This document shows, piece after piece, positions 1 through 7,962 of a stretch of 64,000 nt of DNA. The notes under the pieces were generated by a model. It ran no database searches. It was not told the origin of the DNA and worked only from the letters and a program-made list of their open reading frames with translations. Source of the stretch: an uncultured Rhodospirillales bacterium (GTDB lineage: Bacteria > Pseudomonadota > Alphaproteobacteria > CACIAM-22H2); NCBI GenBank assembly GCA_937926175.1, contig CALANV010000013.1:62001-126000 (forward strand), in the 5' to 3' direction. Made by a program: the position numbers and the translations under genes. How positions within the stretch are numbered: the stretch's first letter is position 1; each line of letters starts with the position of its first letter.

Positions 1-644
1 AGCTCATCCAGGAAGGTGACGAACCGGGCCATCAGCGTGATGGCGTTCGCGCCATATTGGGGTGCGCTCGAATGCCATTCGCGGCCGGTGATCGTCACGC
101 GCTGCACGACGATGCCCTTGTGGGCGTTGGCCACCCGCATCGACGTCGGCTCGCCGATGATCGCGATCGACGGCTTGGGCAGCTCGGTGCCGAGCAGGCG
201 CAGGAGCGCCGGCATCCCGAAACACCCGACTTCCTCGTCGTACGAGAGGCAGAGATGGATCGGTCTCTTCAGGTTCCGCGCCTTGAACGCAGGTACGAGC
301 GCCAGCGCGACGGCGATGAAGCTCTTCATGTCGGCCGTGCCGCGGCCGTAGAGACGCCCGTCGCGCTCGGTGACGCGGAACGGATCGCTCGACCACGTCT
401 GGTCCTCGACCGGCACGACGTCGGTATGGCCGGCAAGCGCGATGCCGCCCGGTACTTCGGGGCCGATCGTCGCGAACAGATTCGCCTTCGTCCCGTCGGC
501 GTTCGGGACGATTCGCGACGCGATGCCGTGGCGCGCGAGATAGTCGCGGACATAGTCGATCAGCGCCATGTTCGACCGTGCCGAGACAGTATCGAAACCG
601 ACGAGACGGTGGATCAGTTCGAGTGAGGTTGGGCTTGGGGTCAC
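1..644 (-). CDS. argE: Acetylornithine deacetylase (M20 peptidase family), 3' part missing
   Basis: Probably hydrolyses N-acetylornithine to ornithine and acetate in arginine synthesis, in the cytoplasm. The minus strand reads an M20 amidohydrolase: LALAGHTDVVP-type metal motif (GHTDVVP), the second motif GRGTADMKSF, the DEEVG catalytic glutamate region, then GEPTSM. About 210 N-terminal residues are visible and the gene runs off the window at position 1. It starts 8 bases after the trkH stop. GTG at 644 is one possible start; TTG at 650 has a better-spaced GGAG in front of it. The family also contains succinyl-diaminopimelate desuccinylases, but the GEPTSM and DMKSF wording fits ArgE best. 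Confidence 0.85.
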   Translation of the reverse strand, partial: MTPSPTSLELIHRLVGFDTVSARSNMALIDYVRDYLARHGIASRIVPNADGTKANLFATIGPEVPGGIALAGHTDVVPVEDQTWSSDPFRVTERDGRLYGRGTADMKSFIAVALALVPAFKARNLKRPIHLCLSYDEEVGCFGMPALLRLLGTELPKPSIAIIGEPTSMRVANAHKGIVVQRVTITGREWHSSAPQYGANAITLMARFVTFLDE

Positions 645-652
645 GGCCAATG

Positions 653-2101
653 TCAGCTCCGCCAGAAGTCGCGCGTGAGGAGGACGAGAACGGTTACGAG
701 CTCGAGCCGCCCGAGCAGCATGGCGAGACTCAGCAGCCACTTTGCCGTCTCGGGCAGGGACGAGAAATTGCCGGTGGGACCGATGACATCACCGAGCCCC
801 GGACCGACGTTGCTGATCGCGCTCGCAGCACCCGAAATGCTGGTAAGCGGATCGAGACCGCAGAGGGCGAGTGCCGCCGAGAACACCGCCCATGACAGCA
901 GATAGAGCGCGACGAAGGCGAGCACCGACTGCATGACCGCCTCCGTGATCTGGCGGCGGTTGTATTTCGGCACGAACACGCCGCTCGGTGCCACCGCATG
1001 GCGGATATGGACGCGTCCGATCTCGAACAGAACCTGGAACCGAAAGATCTTGATGCCGCCCGCCGTCGACCCGGAGCAGCCGCCCACGAACGTCAATAGA
1101 AAGAAAAGTACGACGGGGAACGCCCCCCACGTGCTGTAGTCGGTCGACGTGTAGCCGGTCGTCGTCAGGATCGATGCGACGTTGAACGCGGCATGCCGCA
1201 ACGCATGAAGGAAAGTGGAACCGTTGGCGAGCCAGTGCCAAAGCGTGATCGCGAGGGTGAAACCGGCGAAGATGCTCAGGTACCACCGCACCTGGCTGTC
1301 CGTCCAAGGCGCCCGCCAGTCGCCGCCCTGCATGCGCAGGAACAGCGTGAACGTCACGCCGCCCAGAAGCATGAAAACGATGGCCACGAACTCGATGAAC
1401 GGACTGTCGAACTTCCCGAACGATGCATCGGAGGTCGAGAAACCGCCCGTCGCCAGAGTCGTCATCGCGTGCATCGTGGCCTCGAGTCCGTTCATGCCGC
1501 CAATCCAATAGAGCAGGGCGCATGCCCCCGTCAGCACGACGTAAATGATGCCGATCCCCGTGGCGATCTGTCCGGCGCGCGGCAGCACCTTGTCCGACTT
1601 GTCAGACGACTCGAGGCGGAAGAGCTGCATGCCGCCGATGCGCAGCATCGGCAGAATGACGATGGCCACGGCGATGATGCCGAGGCCGCCGATCCAATTG
1701 AGCAGACCGCGCCACAGCAGGATGCCCGGCGGGGCTTCGTCCAGCCCGACGATCACGGTCGCGCCGGTCGTCGTCAGGCCCGACATCGCCTCGAAGTATG
1801 CGTCCGCATAGTCGAGTCCGAGCGAGGCGAACGCGAACGGCAGCGCCGCGAATCCCGTGATCACGACCCAGGACAGCGTGGTGATCAGAAACGCCTGGCG
1901 CAGATTGAGGCGCATGCCGCCGGCGCGGTTCATCAACGCGAGCGACACGCCGACGAACAGCGTCAGTACGCTGGCGGCTGCGAATACCTGCCAATCGCTG
2001 TTGCCATAGGCGACATCGAGCAGGACGGGCAGCATCATCGCTGCCGCCAGAACCGTCAGCAGAACACCGATGATGAAGAAAACCGGTCGCAGGTCGAGCA
2101 A
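653..2101 (-). CDS. trkH: TrkH-family potassium uptake protein
   Basis: Membrane K+ translocating subunit of the Trk system, which normally works with cytoplasmic TrkA (not in this window). The 482-residue protein is almost entirely membrane segments and shows the four degenerate selectivity-filter loops of the family: TTTGATV, TTLATGGFS, TTTGYTSTDYS and AISNVGPGLG. The length matches TrkH/TrkG. The start is a TTG at 2101 preceded by GGGGG at suitable spacing; no in-frame ATG lies close. It is 55 bases downstream of folE and 8 bases upstream of argE on the same strand, so the three may be co-transcribed without an obvious functional link. Confidence 0.93.
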   Translation of the reverse strand: MLDLRPVFFIIGVLLTVLAAAMMLPVLLDVAYGNSDWQVFAAASVLTLFVGVSLALMNRAGGMRLNLRQAFLITTLSWVVITGFAALPFAFASLGLDYADAYFEAMSGLTTTGATVIVGLDEAPPGILLWRGLLNWIGGLGIIAVAIVILPMLRIGGMQLFRLESSDKSDKVLPRAGQIATGIGIIYVVLTGACALLYWIGGMNGLEATMHAMTTLATGGFSTSDASFGKFDSPFIEFVAIVFMLLGGVTFTLFLRMQGGDWRAPWTDSQVRWYLSIFAGFTLAITLWHWLANGSTFLHALRHAAFNVASILTTTGYTSTDYSTWGAFPVVLFFLLTFVGGCSGSTAGGIKIFRFQVLFEIGRVHIRHAVAPSGVFVPKYNRRQITEAVMQSVLAFVALYLLSWAVFSAALALCGLDPLTSISGAASAISNVGPGLGDVIGPTGNFSSLPETAKWLLSLAMLLGRLELVTVLVLLTRDFWRS

Positions 2102-2156
2102 GCGGCCCCCTTTTCCGCGTTACCGTCCTGGCCGCTGCAGCGCGGGCTGCGCGCCG

Positions 2157-2828
2157 TCAGCCCTCGGTGACGAGGTGTGCCCGGGGCTGACCGATCATGG
2201 CGAGAAACTCGCGCCGGGTCGCGGAGTTCTCGCGGAAGGCGCCGAGCATCCGGCTCGTGACCATGCTGACGCCGCTCTTGTGGACGCCGCGCGTCGTCAT
2301 GCAGTGATGCGTCGCCTCGATCACGACCGCGACCCCCTTGGGCATGAGCACCTCGTTCAGGGTGTTGGCGATCTGGGCCGTCATCTTTTCCTGGATCTGC
2401 AGGCGCCTCGAATACGCCTCGATCAGCCGTGCCAGCTTGGAGATGCCGATGACGCGGCGATCGGGCAGATAGGCGACATGGGCCCGGCCGATGATCGGGG
2501 CGATGTGGTGCTCGCAGAAGGACTCGAACCGGATGTCGCGCAGCACCACCATCTCGTCGTAGCCGTCGGTCTCCTCGAAGGTCCGGCGCAGGAACTCCTC
2601 GGGGTCGGTGGCGTAGCCCGAAAACCACTCCTCGTAGGCCCGCACCACCCGTGCCGGCGTCTCCGCCAGCCCCTCGCGGTCCGGGTCGTCGCCGGCCCAG
2701 CGGATCAGCGTCCGTACCGCCGCTTCCGCCTCCGCGCGGGTCGGCTTCTGGATGGATGTGGCCGCGTCCGCCGCAGCGGCGCGCGAAGCCGGCTTGAAGG
2801 CGGAACCGCCGGGAGACGGAATCTTCAC
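2157..2828 (-). CDS. folE: GTP cyclohydrolase I
   Basis: Converts GTP to 7,8-dihydroneopterin triphosphate, the first step of tetrahydrofolate synthesis. The family zinc and active-site elements are present: FCEHHIAPI (Cys and His ligands), the GISKLARL motif, and ATHHCMTTRG with the second zinc Cys. The family core begins about 30 residues in, at a segment resembling RTLIRWAGDDPDREGLAETP. The open frame extends upstream into apaG, but the GTG at 2828, 20 bases after the apaG stop, is the sensible start and gives 223 residues, the normal family size. Linked to apaG upstream and trkH downstream. Confidence 0.95.
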   Translation of the reverse strand: MKIPSPGGSAFKPASRAAAADAATSIQKPTRAEAEAAVRTLIRWAGDDPDREGLAETPARVVRAYEEWFSGYATDPEEFLRRTFEETDGYDEMVVLRDIRFESFCEHHIAPIIGRAHVAYLPDRRVIGISKLARLIEAYSRRLQIQEKMTAQIANTLNEVLMPKGVAVVIEATHHCMTTRGVHKSGVSMVTSRMLGAFRENSATRREFLAMIGQPRAHLVTEG

Positions 2829-2847
2829 GAGAACCGATCGTCCTTCG

Positions 2848-3240
2848 TCAGTTGAGCTGCACCTTCTGGTGCGGGCTGTCCAGGGAGAAAGCCGGAATGG
2901 CAACGTCGAAGCGGTCGCCCGTCGGCGTCTCCATCTGATACGAGCCGACCATGATACCGGACGGCGTCGGAAGTGGCGTGCCGCTCGTGTACTCGAACGC
3001 CTCGCCCGGTTTCAAGATCGGCTGTTCGCCGACGACCCCGGCGCCGCGCACTTCCTGGACGCGGCCGAAGGAGTCCGTGATCCGCCAGTAACGGTGCCGA
3101 AGCTGAACCGTATCCTGGCCGAGATTCTCGATCCGGACGTGATACGCCCAGACGTAGTGATTCTCGCTCGGCGAGGATTGGTCCTCGAGATAGACGGGCT
3201 TGACGGTTACGCGGATCGAACGGGTCGTTTCGCTGTACAT
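2848..3240 (-). CDS. apaG: ApaG domain protein
   Basis: Small cytoplasmic protein of the ApaG/F-box-associated (immunoglobulin-like beta sandwich) family; in enterobacteria it is linked to Co2+/Mg2+ resistance and diadenosine tetraphosphate levels, but its biochemical role is still unclear. The 130 residues cover the whole family, including the characteristic YxEDQSSP, AYHVRIENLG, YWRITDSFG and GTPLPTPSGIMVGSYQ blocks. ATG at 3240. It lies just upstream of folE on the same strand with a 19-base gap, and its upstream region (3241-3390) is free of genes and could hold the promoter of the apaG-folE-trkH-argE run. Confidence 0.95.
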   Translation of the reverse strand: MYSETTRSIRVTVKPVYLEDQSSPSENHYVWAYHVRIENLGQDTVQLRHRYWRITDSFGRVQEVRGAGVVGEQPILKPGEAFEYTSGTPLPTPSGIMVGSYQMETPTGDRFDVAIPAFSLDSPHQKVQLN

Positions 3241-3390
3241 GCTTTGGCTCGCCCGGAGAGGTCAAGCAAACGGGCTACCGGCATAATTTTAGATCGCGCC
3301 CGCACTTTGTCCAGCATAGCCGGGGCAACGTCCACCGGCTCGGCAGCAGCCGGCGTCCTGCACGGCCACAGCCTAGAGTTTGAAACGGCA

Positions 3391-3421
3391 ACGGGCGCGC
3401 CCCCGTCGGGAGCGCGCCCGT
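3391..3421 (-). terminator. Hairpin downstream of the OmpA-like lipoprotein gene
   Basis: A perfect 10-bp inverted repeat (ACGGGCGCGC at 3391-3400 and its complement at 3412-3421) around an 11-base loop, 45 bases beyond the stop of the lipoprotein gene. There is only a short T run after it on the minus strand, so it is a likely transcript end but not a textbook intrinsic terminator. Confidence 0.5.
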
Positions 3422-3465
3422 GCCGGAACCGAACGCGGGGAAACGTCCCGCGTCCGACGTCGCCG

Positions 3466-4344
3466 CTACTGCAGGACGATCTCGACGCGGCGGTTCTGCG
3501 GCTCGGGGACGCCGTCCGGCGTCGGCACGAGCGGTTGCGTCTCGCCGCGCGCAAAGGTCGTGATCTGGTTGGCAGGGACGCCCTCGCGTATCAGGATTTC
3601 CTGCACCGCCTGGGCACGCCGCTGCGACAGGACCTGGTTATAGGCCTCGGGCCCGGCGCGATCGGCGTGGCCGGTGACCGTGATGCGCGGATTGCCACCG
3701 CGCCGCCACGTATCGACGGCCCGACGCACGACCTCCGCACCCTGCGGCGTCACCACCGCGCGGTCGAAGTCGAAGAAGACCAGGAACGACTGCTCGCGCG
3801 GCGGGACCGCCGGCGCCGGTGCAGGCGCGGCCGCCGGTGCGGGACGCATTGCCGCCTCGACCTCGTTCATCGCCGCCAGGAATTCGCTGCGGCATTCCTG
3901 AAGCTTCTGCTGCAGCCACGGGCCCCGCTCGGCAAGGAGCGGGTCGTCCGTATGCTCGAGCCAGCAGTCGTAACGCGCCTGCGCGCGTGCCGCCGCGGCC
4001 GGGGCGCGCACCGTCGCGTTGGCCTGGAGCGCGCTCATGAGGCGCTCGCGCGCCGCCCTGAGGTCGCCTTCGGTACCGAAGCGCGGCCTCCAGCCCTGCC
4101 CCGGCGTTTCGGGCGGCAGCGCCTCGCCCTGCGCCACCCGATCCGCCTTACGCCGGAAGTAGTTCGATGCGCCGTAATCCCAGGCCTGAAGGCGCTGCTG
4201 ATCGGCGTAGGCGTAGTATTCCTGCGCGAGCGCACGTGTGAACTCCGTACCGGCCTGCGCCTGCGGGGTCTGCGCGCGTTCGCTCGCGCACGCCCCAAGC
4301 ACCAAGCAGCCGGCGATGGCGGCAATGGATATCGTCTTTTTCAT
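3466..4344 (-). CDS. OmpA-family lipoprotein with C-terminal peptidoglycan-binding domain
   Basis: Predicted outer-membrane lipoprotein that holds the cell wall through an OmpA-like domain. ATG at 4344 is preceded by AAGGAT and starts a lipoprotein signal (MKKTISIAAIAGC then LVLGAC, lipid-modified Cys about residue 18). The middle is helical, Ala/Gln/Arg-rich, then an Ala-Pro linker (PAPAAAPAPAPAVPP). The last 110 residues are an OmpA domain: FFDFDRAVVTPQG, the GHADR motif and the SQRRAQAV helix, ending ENRRVEI-like. 292 residues. A longer in-frame start exists 16 codons upstream but would bury the signal peptide. Similar to Pal/YiaD-type proteins; exact orthology not resolved. Confidence 0.88.
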   Translation of the reverse strand: MKKTISIAAIAGCLVLGACASERAQTPQAQAGTEFTRALAQEYYAYADQQRLQAWDYGASNYFRRKADRVAQGEALPPETPGQGWRPRFGTEGDLRAARERLMSALQANATVRAPAAAARAQARYDCWLEHTDDPLLAERGPWLQQKLQECRSEFLAAMNEVEAAMRPAPAAAPAPAPAVPPREQSFLVFFDFDRAVVTPQGAEVVRRAVDTWRRGGNPRITVTGHADRAGPEAYNQVLSQRRAQAVQEILIREGVPANQITTFARGETQPLVPTPDGVPEPQNRRVEIVLQ

Positions 4345-4599
4345 CACGGGATCCTTTTCAACTTCTCTTGTCTCCGTCGCCGCGAGGATCACGGCTAAGC
4401 TGTTGAAACGCCCCAGCGCTTTCTCGGTTCCCGAGTACCGCTAGATGCTCCCGAACACCGCTATCTGTCCGGTAACGGCCAAGCTTTGCCGTGAAGTGCG
4501 GCTGCATCTGGGCAAAATCGGGGCATTCTGGTGCCGCAGCCGGACCAGATTTGCGACGAACGGACGAATTCGGCGAACAGACAAACCGATTTCGCGGCG

Positions 4600-5817
4600 C
4601 TATAGCCTGCTCAGCGCCTGCGCCAGATCCTCTTCGAGATCGGCGGGATCCTCGAGGCCGACGGAGAGGCGGATCGTCCCATCATCGATGCCGAGCCGTG
4701 CGCGCTCCTGAGGCCCGATGCGCTGATGCGTCGTCGTTGCGGGATGACACGCCAGACTCTTGGCGTCGCCCAGATTGTTCGAGATGTCGATGATGCGCAG
4801 CGCGTTCAGGCACGTGAACGCCGCTTCCTTGCCGCCCTTGAGACTGAAGGTCACGACCGTGCCCCCGGCGCGCATCTGCCGTGCCGCAAGGGCCGCCTGC
4901 GGATGCGACGGCAATGACGGATAGAGGACGCGCGCGACCGCCTTGTGGCCGGAAAGGAACTTGGCGAGCGCGAGCGCCGTGCGGCACTGCGCCTCGAGCC
5001 GGATCTCGAGCGTCTCCAGTCCTTTCAGCAGAAGCCAGGCGTTGAACGGGCTCAACGCCGGACCGGTATGGCGCAGGAAGGGCTGCAGCTCGTTCTCGAC
5101 GAAGGCCCGCGAGCCCAGGATCGCGCCGCCCAGGCTGCGCCCCTGGCCGTCGATGTGCTTTGTCGCCGAATACACGACGATATCGGCGCCGAACTCAAGC
5201 GGCCGCTGCAGCAGCGGCGTCGCGAACACGTTGTCGACGACGACGCGCGCCCCCACCGCATGCGCGAGCCGCGCCACCTCGCCGAGGTCGATGATCTCGA
5301 GCATCGGGTTCGAGGGCGTCTCGAGGAACACGAGGCGGGTCGGCCGGTCGAGTGCGCGCGCCCATTGATCGAGATCGGCACCGTCGACGAACATGGTCTC
5401 GACGCCGTAGCGCGGCAGAAGTTCGGCAACGATGTAGTGGCACGAACCGAACAGGGCGCGGCTCGCCACGACACGGTCGCCGGCGCGGACCTGGCTCATC
5501 AGGGCGGCGAAGACCGCGGCCATGCCGCTCGATGTGGCGCGGCAGGCCTCCGCACCCTCGAGCAGGCGCAGGCGTTCCTCGAACATGGCGACGGTCGGAT
5601 TGCCGTAGCGCGAGTAGACGAAGCGCGGTTTGCCGCCCGTGGCGAAGGAATCCTCGGCCTCCTCGGCCGAGCCGTAGACATAGCCCGAGGTCATGAACAG
5701 CGCCTCGGCCGTCTCGCGATGAGGCGAGCGGTCGAGCCCGCCGCGGACCGCGCACGTGCGTGGCCGGAAGGCGCCTGCACCTTTGGACCTGTCGGAGGAG
5801 CGTTCGCCGTCGGCCAT
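4600..5817 (-). CDS. metZ: O-succinylhomoserine sulfhydrylase
   Basis: PLP enzyme of direct sulfhydrylation: O-succinylhomoserine plus sulfide gives homocysteine for methionine synthesis. The 405-residue protein has the whole Cys/Met metabolism PLP family layout: SRYGNPT near the N-terminus, SSGMAA phosphate-binding region, ETPSNP, the VVDNVFATP strand, and the PLP lysine in SATKHIDG. ATG at 5817 with AAGGGG in front. The gene sits under its own promoter, a SAM-II riboswitch and a hairpin, which supports a methionine-pathway role. The wording matches MetZ rather than cystathionine gamma-synthase, but substrate choice is inferred. Confidence 0.95.
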   Translation of the reverse strand: MADGERSSDRSKGAGAFRPRTCAVRGGLDRSPHRETAEALFMTSGYVYGSAEEAEDSFATGGKPRFVYSRYGNPTVAMFEERLRLLEGAEACRATSSGMAAVFAALMSQVRAGDRVVASRALFGSCHYIVAELLPRYGVETMFVDGADLDQWARALDRPTRLVFLETPSNPMLEIIDLGEVARLAHAVGARVVVDNVFATPLLQRPLEFGADIVVYSATKHIDGQGRSLGGAILGSRAFVENELQPFLRHTGPALSPFNAWLLLKGLETLEIRLEAQCRTALALAKFLSGHKAVARVLYPSLPSHPQAALAARQMRAGGTVVTFSLKGGKEAAFTCLNALRIIDISNNLGDAKSLACHPATTTHQRIGPQERARLGIDDGTIRLSVGLEDPADLEEDLAQALSRL

Positions 5818-5841
5818 GATCCGACCCCTTTGAAAAGCTAA

Positions 5842-5865
5842 AGCCCCGACCGTCGGGTCAGGGCT
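5842..5865 (-). terminator. Hairpin followed by T-rich stretch between the SAM-II riboswitch and metZ
   Basis: A 10-bp stem (5842-5851 paired with 5856-5865, one G-U pair) closed by a 4-base loop; on the minus strand it is followed by TTTAGCTTTT. It lies 17 bases after the riboswitch and 24 bases before the metZ ATG. It could be the intrinsic terminator through which the riboswitch acts, or a 5'-UTR stabiliser. I see no alternative pairing with the aptamer by eye. Confidence 0.6.
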
Positions 5866-5882
5866 CTGGATCGGGCCTCCGA

Positions 5883-5939
5883 CCTTTTAGCGGCTTGTTT
5901 TCCGTGGCCCGCAAGCCGGTCGGCTCAAATCACCACGTG
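5883..5939 (-). promoter_or_regulatory. SAM-II riboswitch (metA motif) upstream of metZ
   Basis: The minus strand carries the conserved SAM-II core almost base for base: CGTGGTGATTTG, then CCGGCTTGC, then CCACG pairing back with CGTGG, an A-rich AAAACAAG linker, and CGCTAAAA, whose neighbours pair into the first loop to make the pseudoknot. Known members bind S-adenosylmethionine and switch off met genes in Alphaproteobacteria. Its place 66 bases ahead of metZ on the correct strand, just after a promoter, supports the call. Confidence 0.93.
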
Positions 5940-5946
5940 TCTTTGG

Positions 5947-5975
5947 TCTATACGGCCCAGTCGTAATGAAGTCAA
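5947..5975 (-). promoter_or_regulatory. Sigma-70-type promoter for metZ
   Basis: TTGACT (5970-5975, minus strand) and TATAGA (5947-5952) separated by 17 bases. Transcription would begin about 5940, exactly where the SAM-II aptamer begins. The -35 box overlaps the stop codon of the metallophosphoesterase gene, so metZ has its own promoter and need not be read from upstream. Confidence 0.75.
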
Positions 5976-6886
5976 GCTGAGGCACGGCGCGCGTGTTCGG
6001 CTCGTGCCGCATGCGGCCAGAAAAGATCGCCGGGCGCAAGCGGCCGGCCGCGTTGCACGCGCTCCGGTTCGGGTAGGATGTCGCAGGACGGCCACAGGCC
6101 GGTGCCGAGACATGACGCATAGGCCGCCGGATAGCCGCGGTGGTGCATCTTCGCCGCCGCCGTCGCATGATCGTAGGTGAGCGCGTGATGCGTCACCGTG
6201 ATGCCGGTGACCGCAGGGCTCAGCACGCCGAACCACACACGCGGCGTACCGTCGTTCGCCGGCATGCCGATCGCACCGGCATTGTGCCAGAGCCGGCCGC
6301 CGACGAGCTGCGAGAACGGCAGGCCGCAATGGCCCGCGACGATGCCGTCGGCCTCAAGAACGTCGAGCTGACGGATCTTCTCGTCGGCGGCGGTCGAGGC
6401 GAAGATGAACTGATTGATCCGCTTGGCGCCGCCATGGATCGCGACGAGGCGACGCCCGGCGAGCCGAAACGTCACGCGTCGCGGCAGCCGCCCCATCCAG
6501 CGCTTCGCCGCCGCGTTCAGGTCGCGCCGCGTCGCGGCGAACCAGGCGACGGACAGCGCCGCGCAGGTGGAGCCTTCGGCAAAGCCGCAGCCGCAATCCG
6601 CCGCGTCCGCGACGAGGGCCTCTTCGCAGTTGCCCATCACGACGGCGCAGCCCCAGCCGCGGATCAGGTCGACGACGGCCTGCGGGTCCGCCCCATAGGC
6701 GACCACGTCGCCCGTGCAGATGGCGCGCGTCCCCGGTATGCCGAGCCGCGCCGCCGCCGCGATCAGCGCCTGCGTCGCCTCGAGATTGCCATACGGGAGA
6801 TTGCCGTACGGGCCGCCGAAGACGAGGACCGGGCCGTCGATCTCGCCGATGTCGAGCACCGCGACCGGGCTCAGCTCCTGCTGCAT
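5972..6886 (-). CDS. Metallophosphoesterase-like protein paired with a radical SAM enzyme
   Basis: Calcineurin-like phosphoesterase fold, 304 residues, function unknown. Visible family motifs: CTGDVVAYGADP (GD motif), VMGNCEEAL (GN[HC]E motif), AIHGG and AGHCGLPF (late metal-binding histidines). The usual first motif DxHGN is not there; in its place the protein has GGPYGN followed by a repeated NLPYG, so two metal ligands seem to be missing or replaced. There is a Cys-rich stretch (ADCGCGF...STC) about residue 95-110. The ATG at 6886 lies inside the 3' end of the radical SAM gene (16-base overlap), so the two proteins are almost certainly translated together. Could be a non-catalytic or differently metallated member. 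Confidence 0.75.
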   Translation of the reverse strand: MQQELSPVAVLDIGEIDGPVLVFGGPYGNLPYGNLEATQALIAAAARLGIPGTRAICTGDVVAYGADPQAVVDLIRGWGCAVVMGNCEEALVADAADCGCGFAEGSTCAALSVAWFAATRRDLNAAAKRWMGRLPRRVTFRLAGRRLVAIHGGAKRINQFIFASTAADEKIRQLDVLEADGIVAGHCGLPFSQLVGGRLWHNAGAIGMPANDGTPRVWFGVLSPAVTGITVTHHALTYDHATAAAKMHHRGYPAAYASCLGTGLWPSCDILPEPERVQRGRPLAPGDLFWPHAARAEHARRASA

Positions 6887-7830
6887 GCGCCGCCCCCCAG
6901 GACACAGAACTTCGCGCAGTGCGGGTGATTGAGCTTCACGTCGACGGCGGCTTCGGCGAGCGTGTGGCCGAGCTCGAACGGCGCCTCATAGGGCAGCAGC
7001 GTGCACGCGACGACGACCGGTCGTGCAGCGCCCTTGCGTTTGACGACCATGCGCGAGCTGGCGCACATCATCGCATCTGGCGACACGCCGAGAATACCCC
7101 AGCAGGCCTCGGTGATCTCCGGCACGTCGGCATTCGCGTCCATCTCGGGAAACAGGACGAGCCGCACGGGGTCGAAGGCATCGACCGGAATGCCGTGCTC
7201 GGCGAACAGGCGCGCGAAGCCCTTGCGGATTTCCGCTTCCGGCTGGCCCGAGAAGGTGCGGCCGGCGATGTGAATGTTGAAGCCGTTGCGCACCAGCCAC
7301 ATCAGCCCCTCGAACATGGGCGCCCAGGCGCGGGGTCCGCGCTCCAGCTCGTGCAGGTCGCGCGTGTAGTGGTCGATCGAGACCCGGATCACCAACCGGT
7401 CGCGATGGCGGGCGTTGAGCGCCAGGAGCGCGTCCCGCTTCTTCATCATCGGCTTCATCGCGTTGGTGAGGACGAGGACCCGGAAGCCGCACGACAGACA
7501 ATCCTCGAGCATCGCGGGCAGCTCGGGATTCATGAACGGCTCGCCGCCGGTAAAGCCGATCTCCTGCGTCGGCAGCCCCTCGCGCGCGATCTCGTCGAGA
7601 TAGGCGCGGACCTCGGCGGCCGAAAGATAGACCAGCCGGTCGTTGGTCGGCGTCGATTCGATGTAGCAGTTGCGGCAGGCGAGATTGCACAGCGTGCCGG
7701 TGTTGAACCATAGCGTACGCAGGCCGCGAAACGCGACGGCGGCGCGCCGCTCGCCCTTGGCCGTGACATTCGGATCGCGGAACTTGCGCGGATCGAGCCG
7801 GGGGCGGGGCGCGAGAGCGGAGGCTGTCAT
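6871..7830 (-). CDS. Radical SAM protein, function unknown
   Basis: 319 residues. The 4Fe-4S/SAM motif CNLACRNCY (CxxxCxxC) sits near residue 52, followed by the GFTGGEPF loop that binds SAM. After the core come several more cysteines: EACWG, MMCASS, VACTLL and a C-terminal HCAKFCVLGGGAC, which look like ligands for an auxiliary cluster as in SPASM/twitch enzymes. ATG at 7830 has an ideal AGGAAG ahead of it; two longer in-frame starts do not. Overlaps the metallophosphoesterase gene by 16 bases. No peptide precursor gene is visible beside it, so a RiPP role is not supported; substrate is unknown. Confidence 0.85.
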   Translation of the reverse strand: MTASALAPRPRLDPRKFRDPNVTAKGERRAAVAFRGLRTLWFNTGTLCNLACRNCYIESTPTNDRLVYLSAAEVRAYLDEIAREGLPTQEIGFTGGEPFMNPELPAMLEDCLSCGFRVLVLTNAMKPMMKKRDALLALNARHRDRLVIRVSIDHYTRDLHELERGPRAWAPMFEGLMWLVRNGFNIHIAGRTFSGQPEAEIRKGFARLFAEHGIPVDAFDPVRLVLFPEMDANADVPEITEACWGILGVSPDAMMCASSRMVVKRKGAARPVVVACTLLPYEAPFELGHTLAEAAVDVKLNHPHCAKFCVLGGGACSRS

Positions 7831-7962
7831 CGATTCTTCCTGTCCAGTGTTCTTCGGCGCGGAACCGTATGGCCGGGAGGATCGCATCGTCTGACCGCGC
7901 AGCCAAAATAACAACTTCGTGTATGGATCAGGCGTCGCGGGACCGAAACCAATGGCCCCGGC

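Noticed and set aside
2752..4398. 548-codon plus-strand frame
   Set aside because: It lies antisense to folE, apaG and the OmpA-like gene, is Arg/Ala-rich and shows no family; a GC-driven shadow.
6871..7830. RiPP maturase assignment for the radical SAM protein
   Set aside because: No small precursor gene or peptidase sits beside it; only the phosphoesterase-like gene does.
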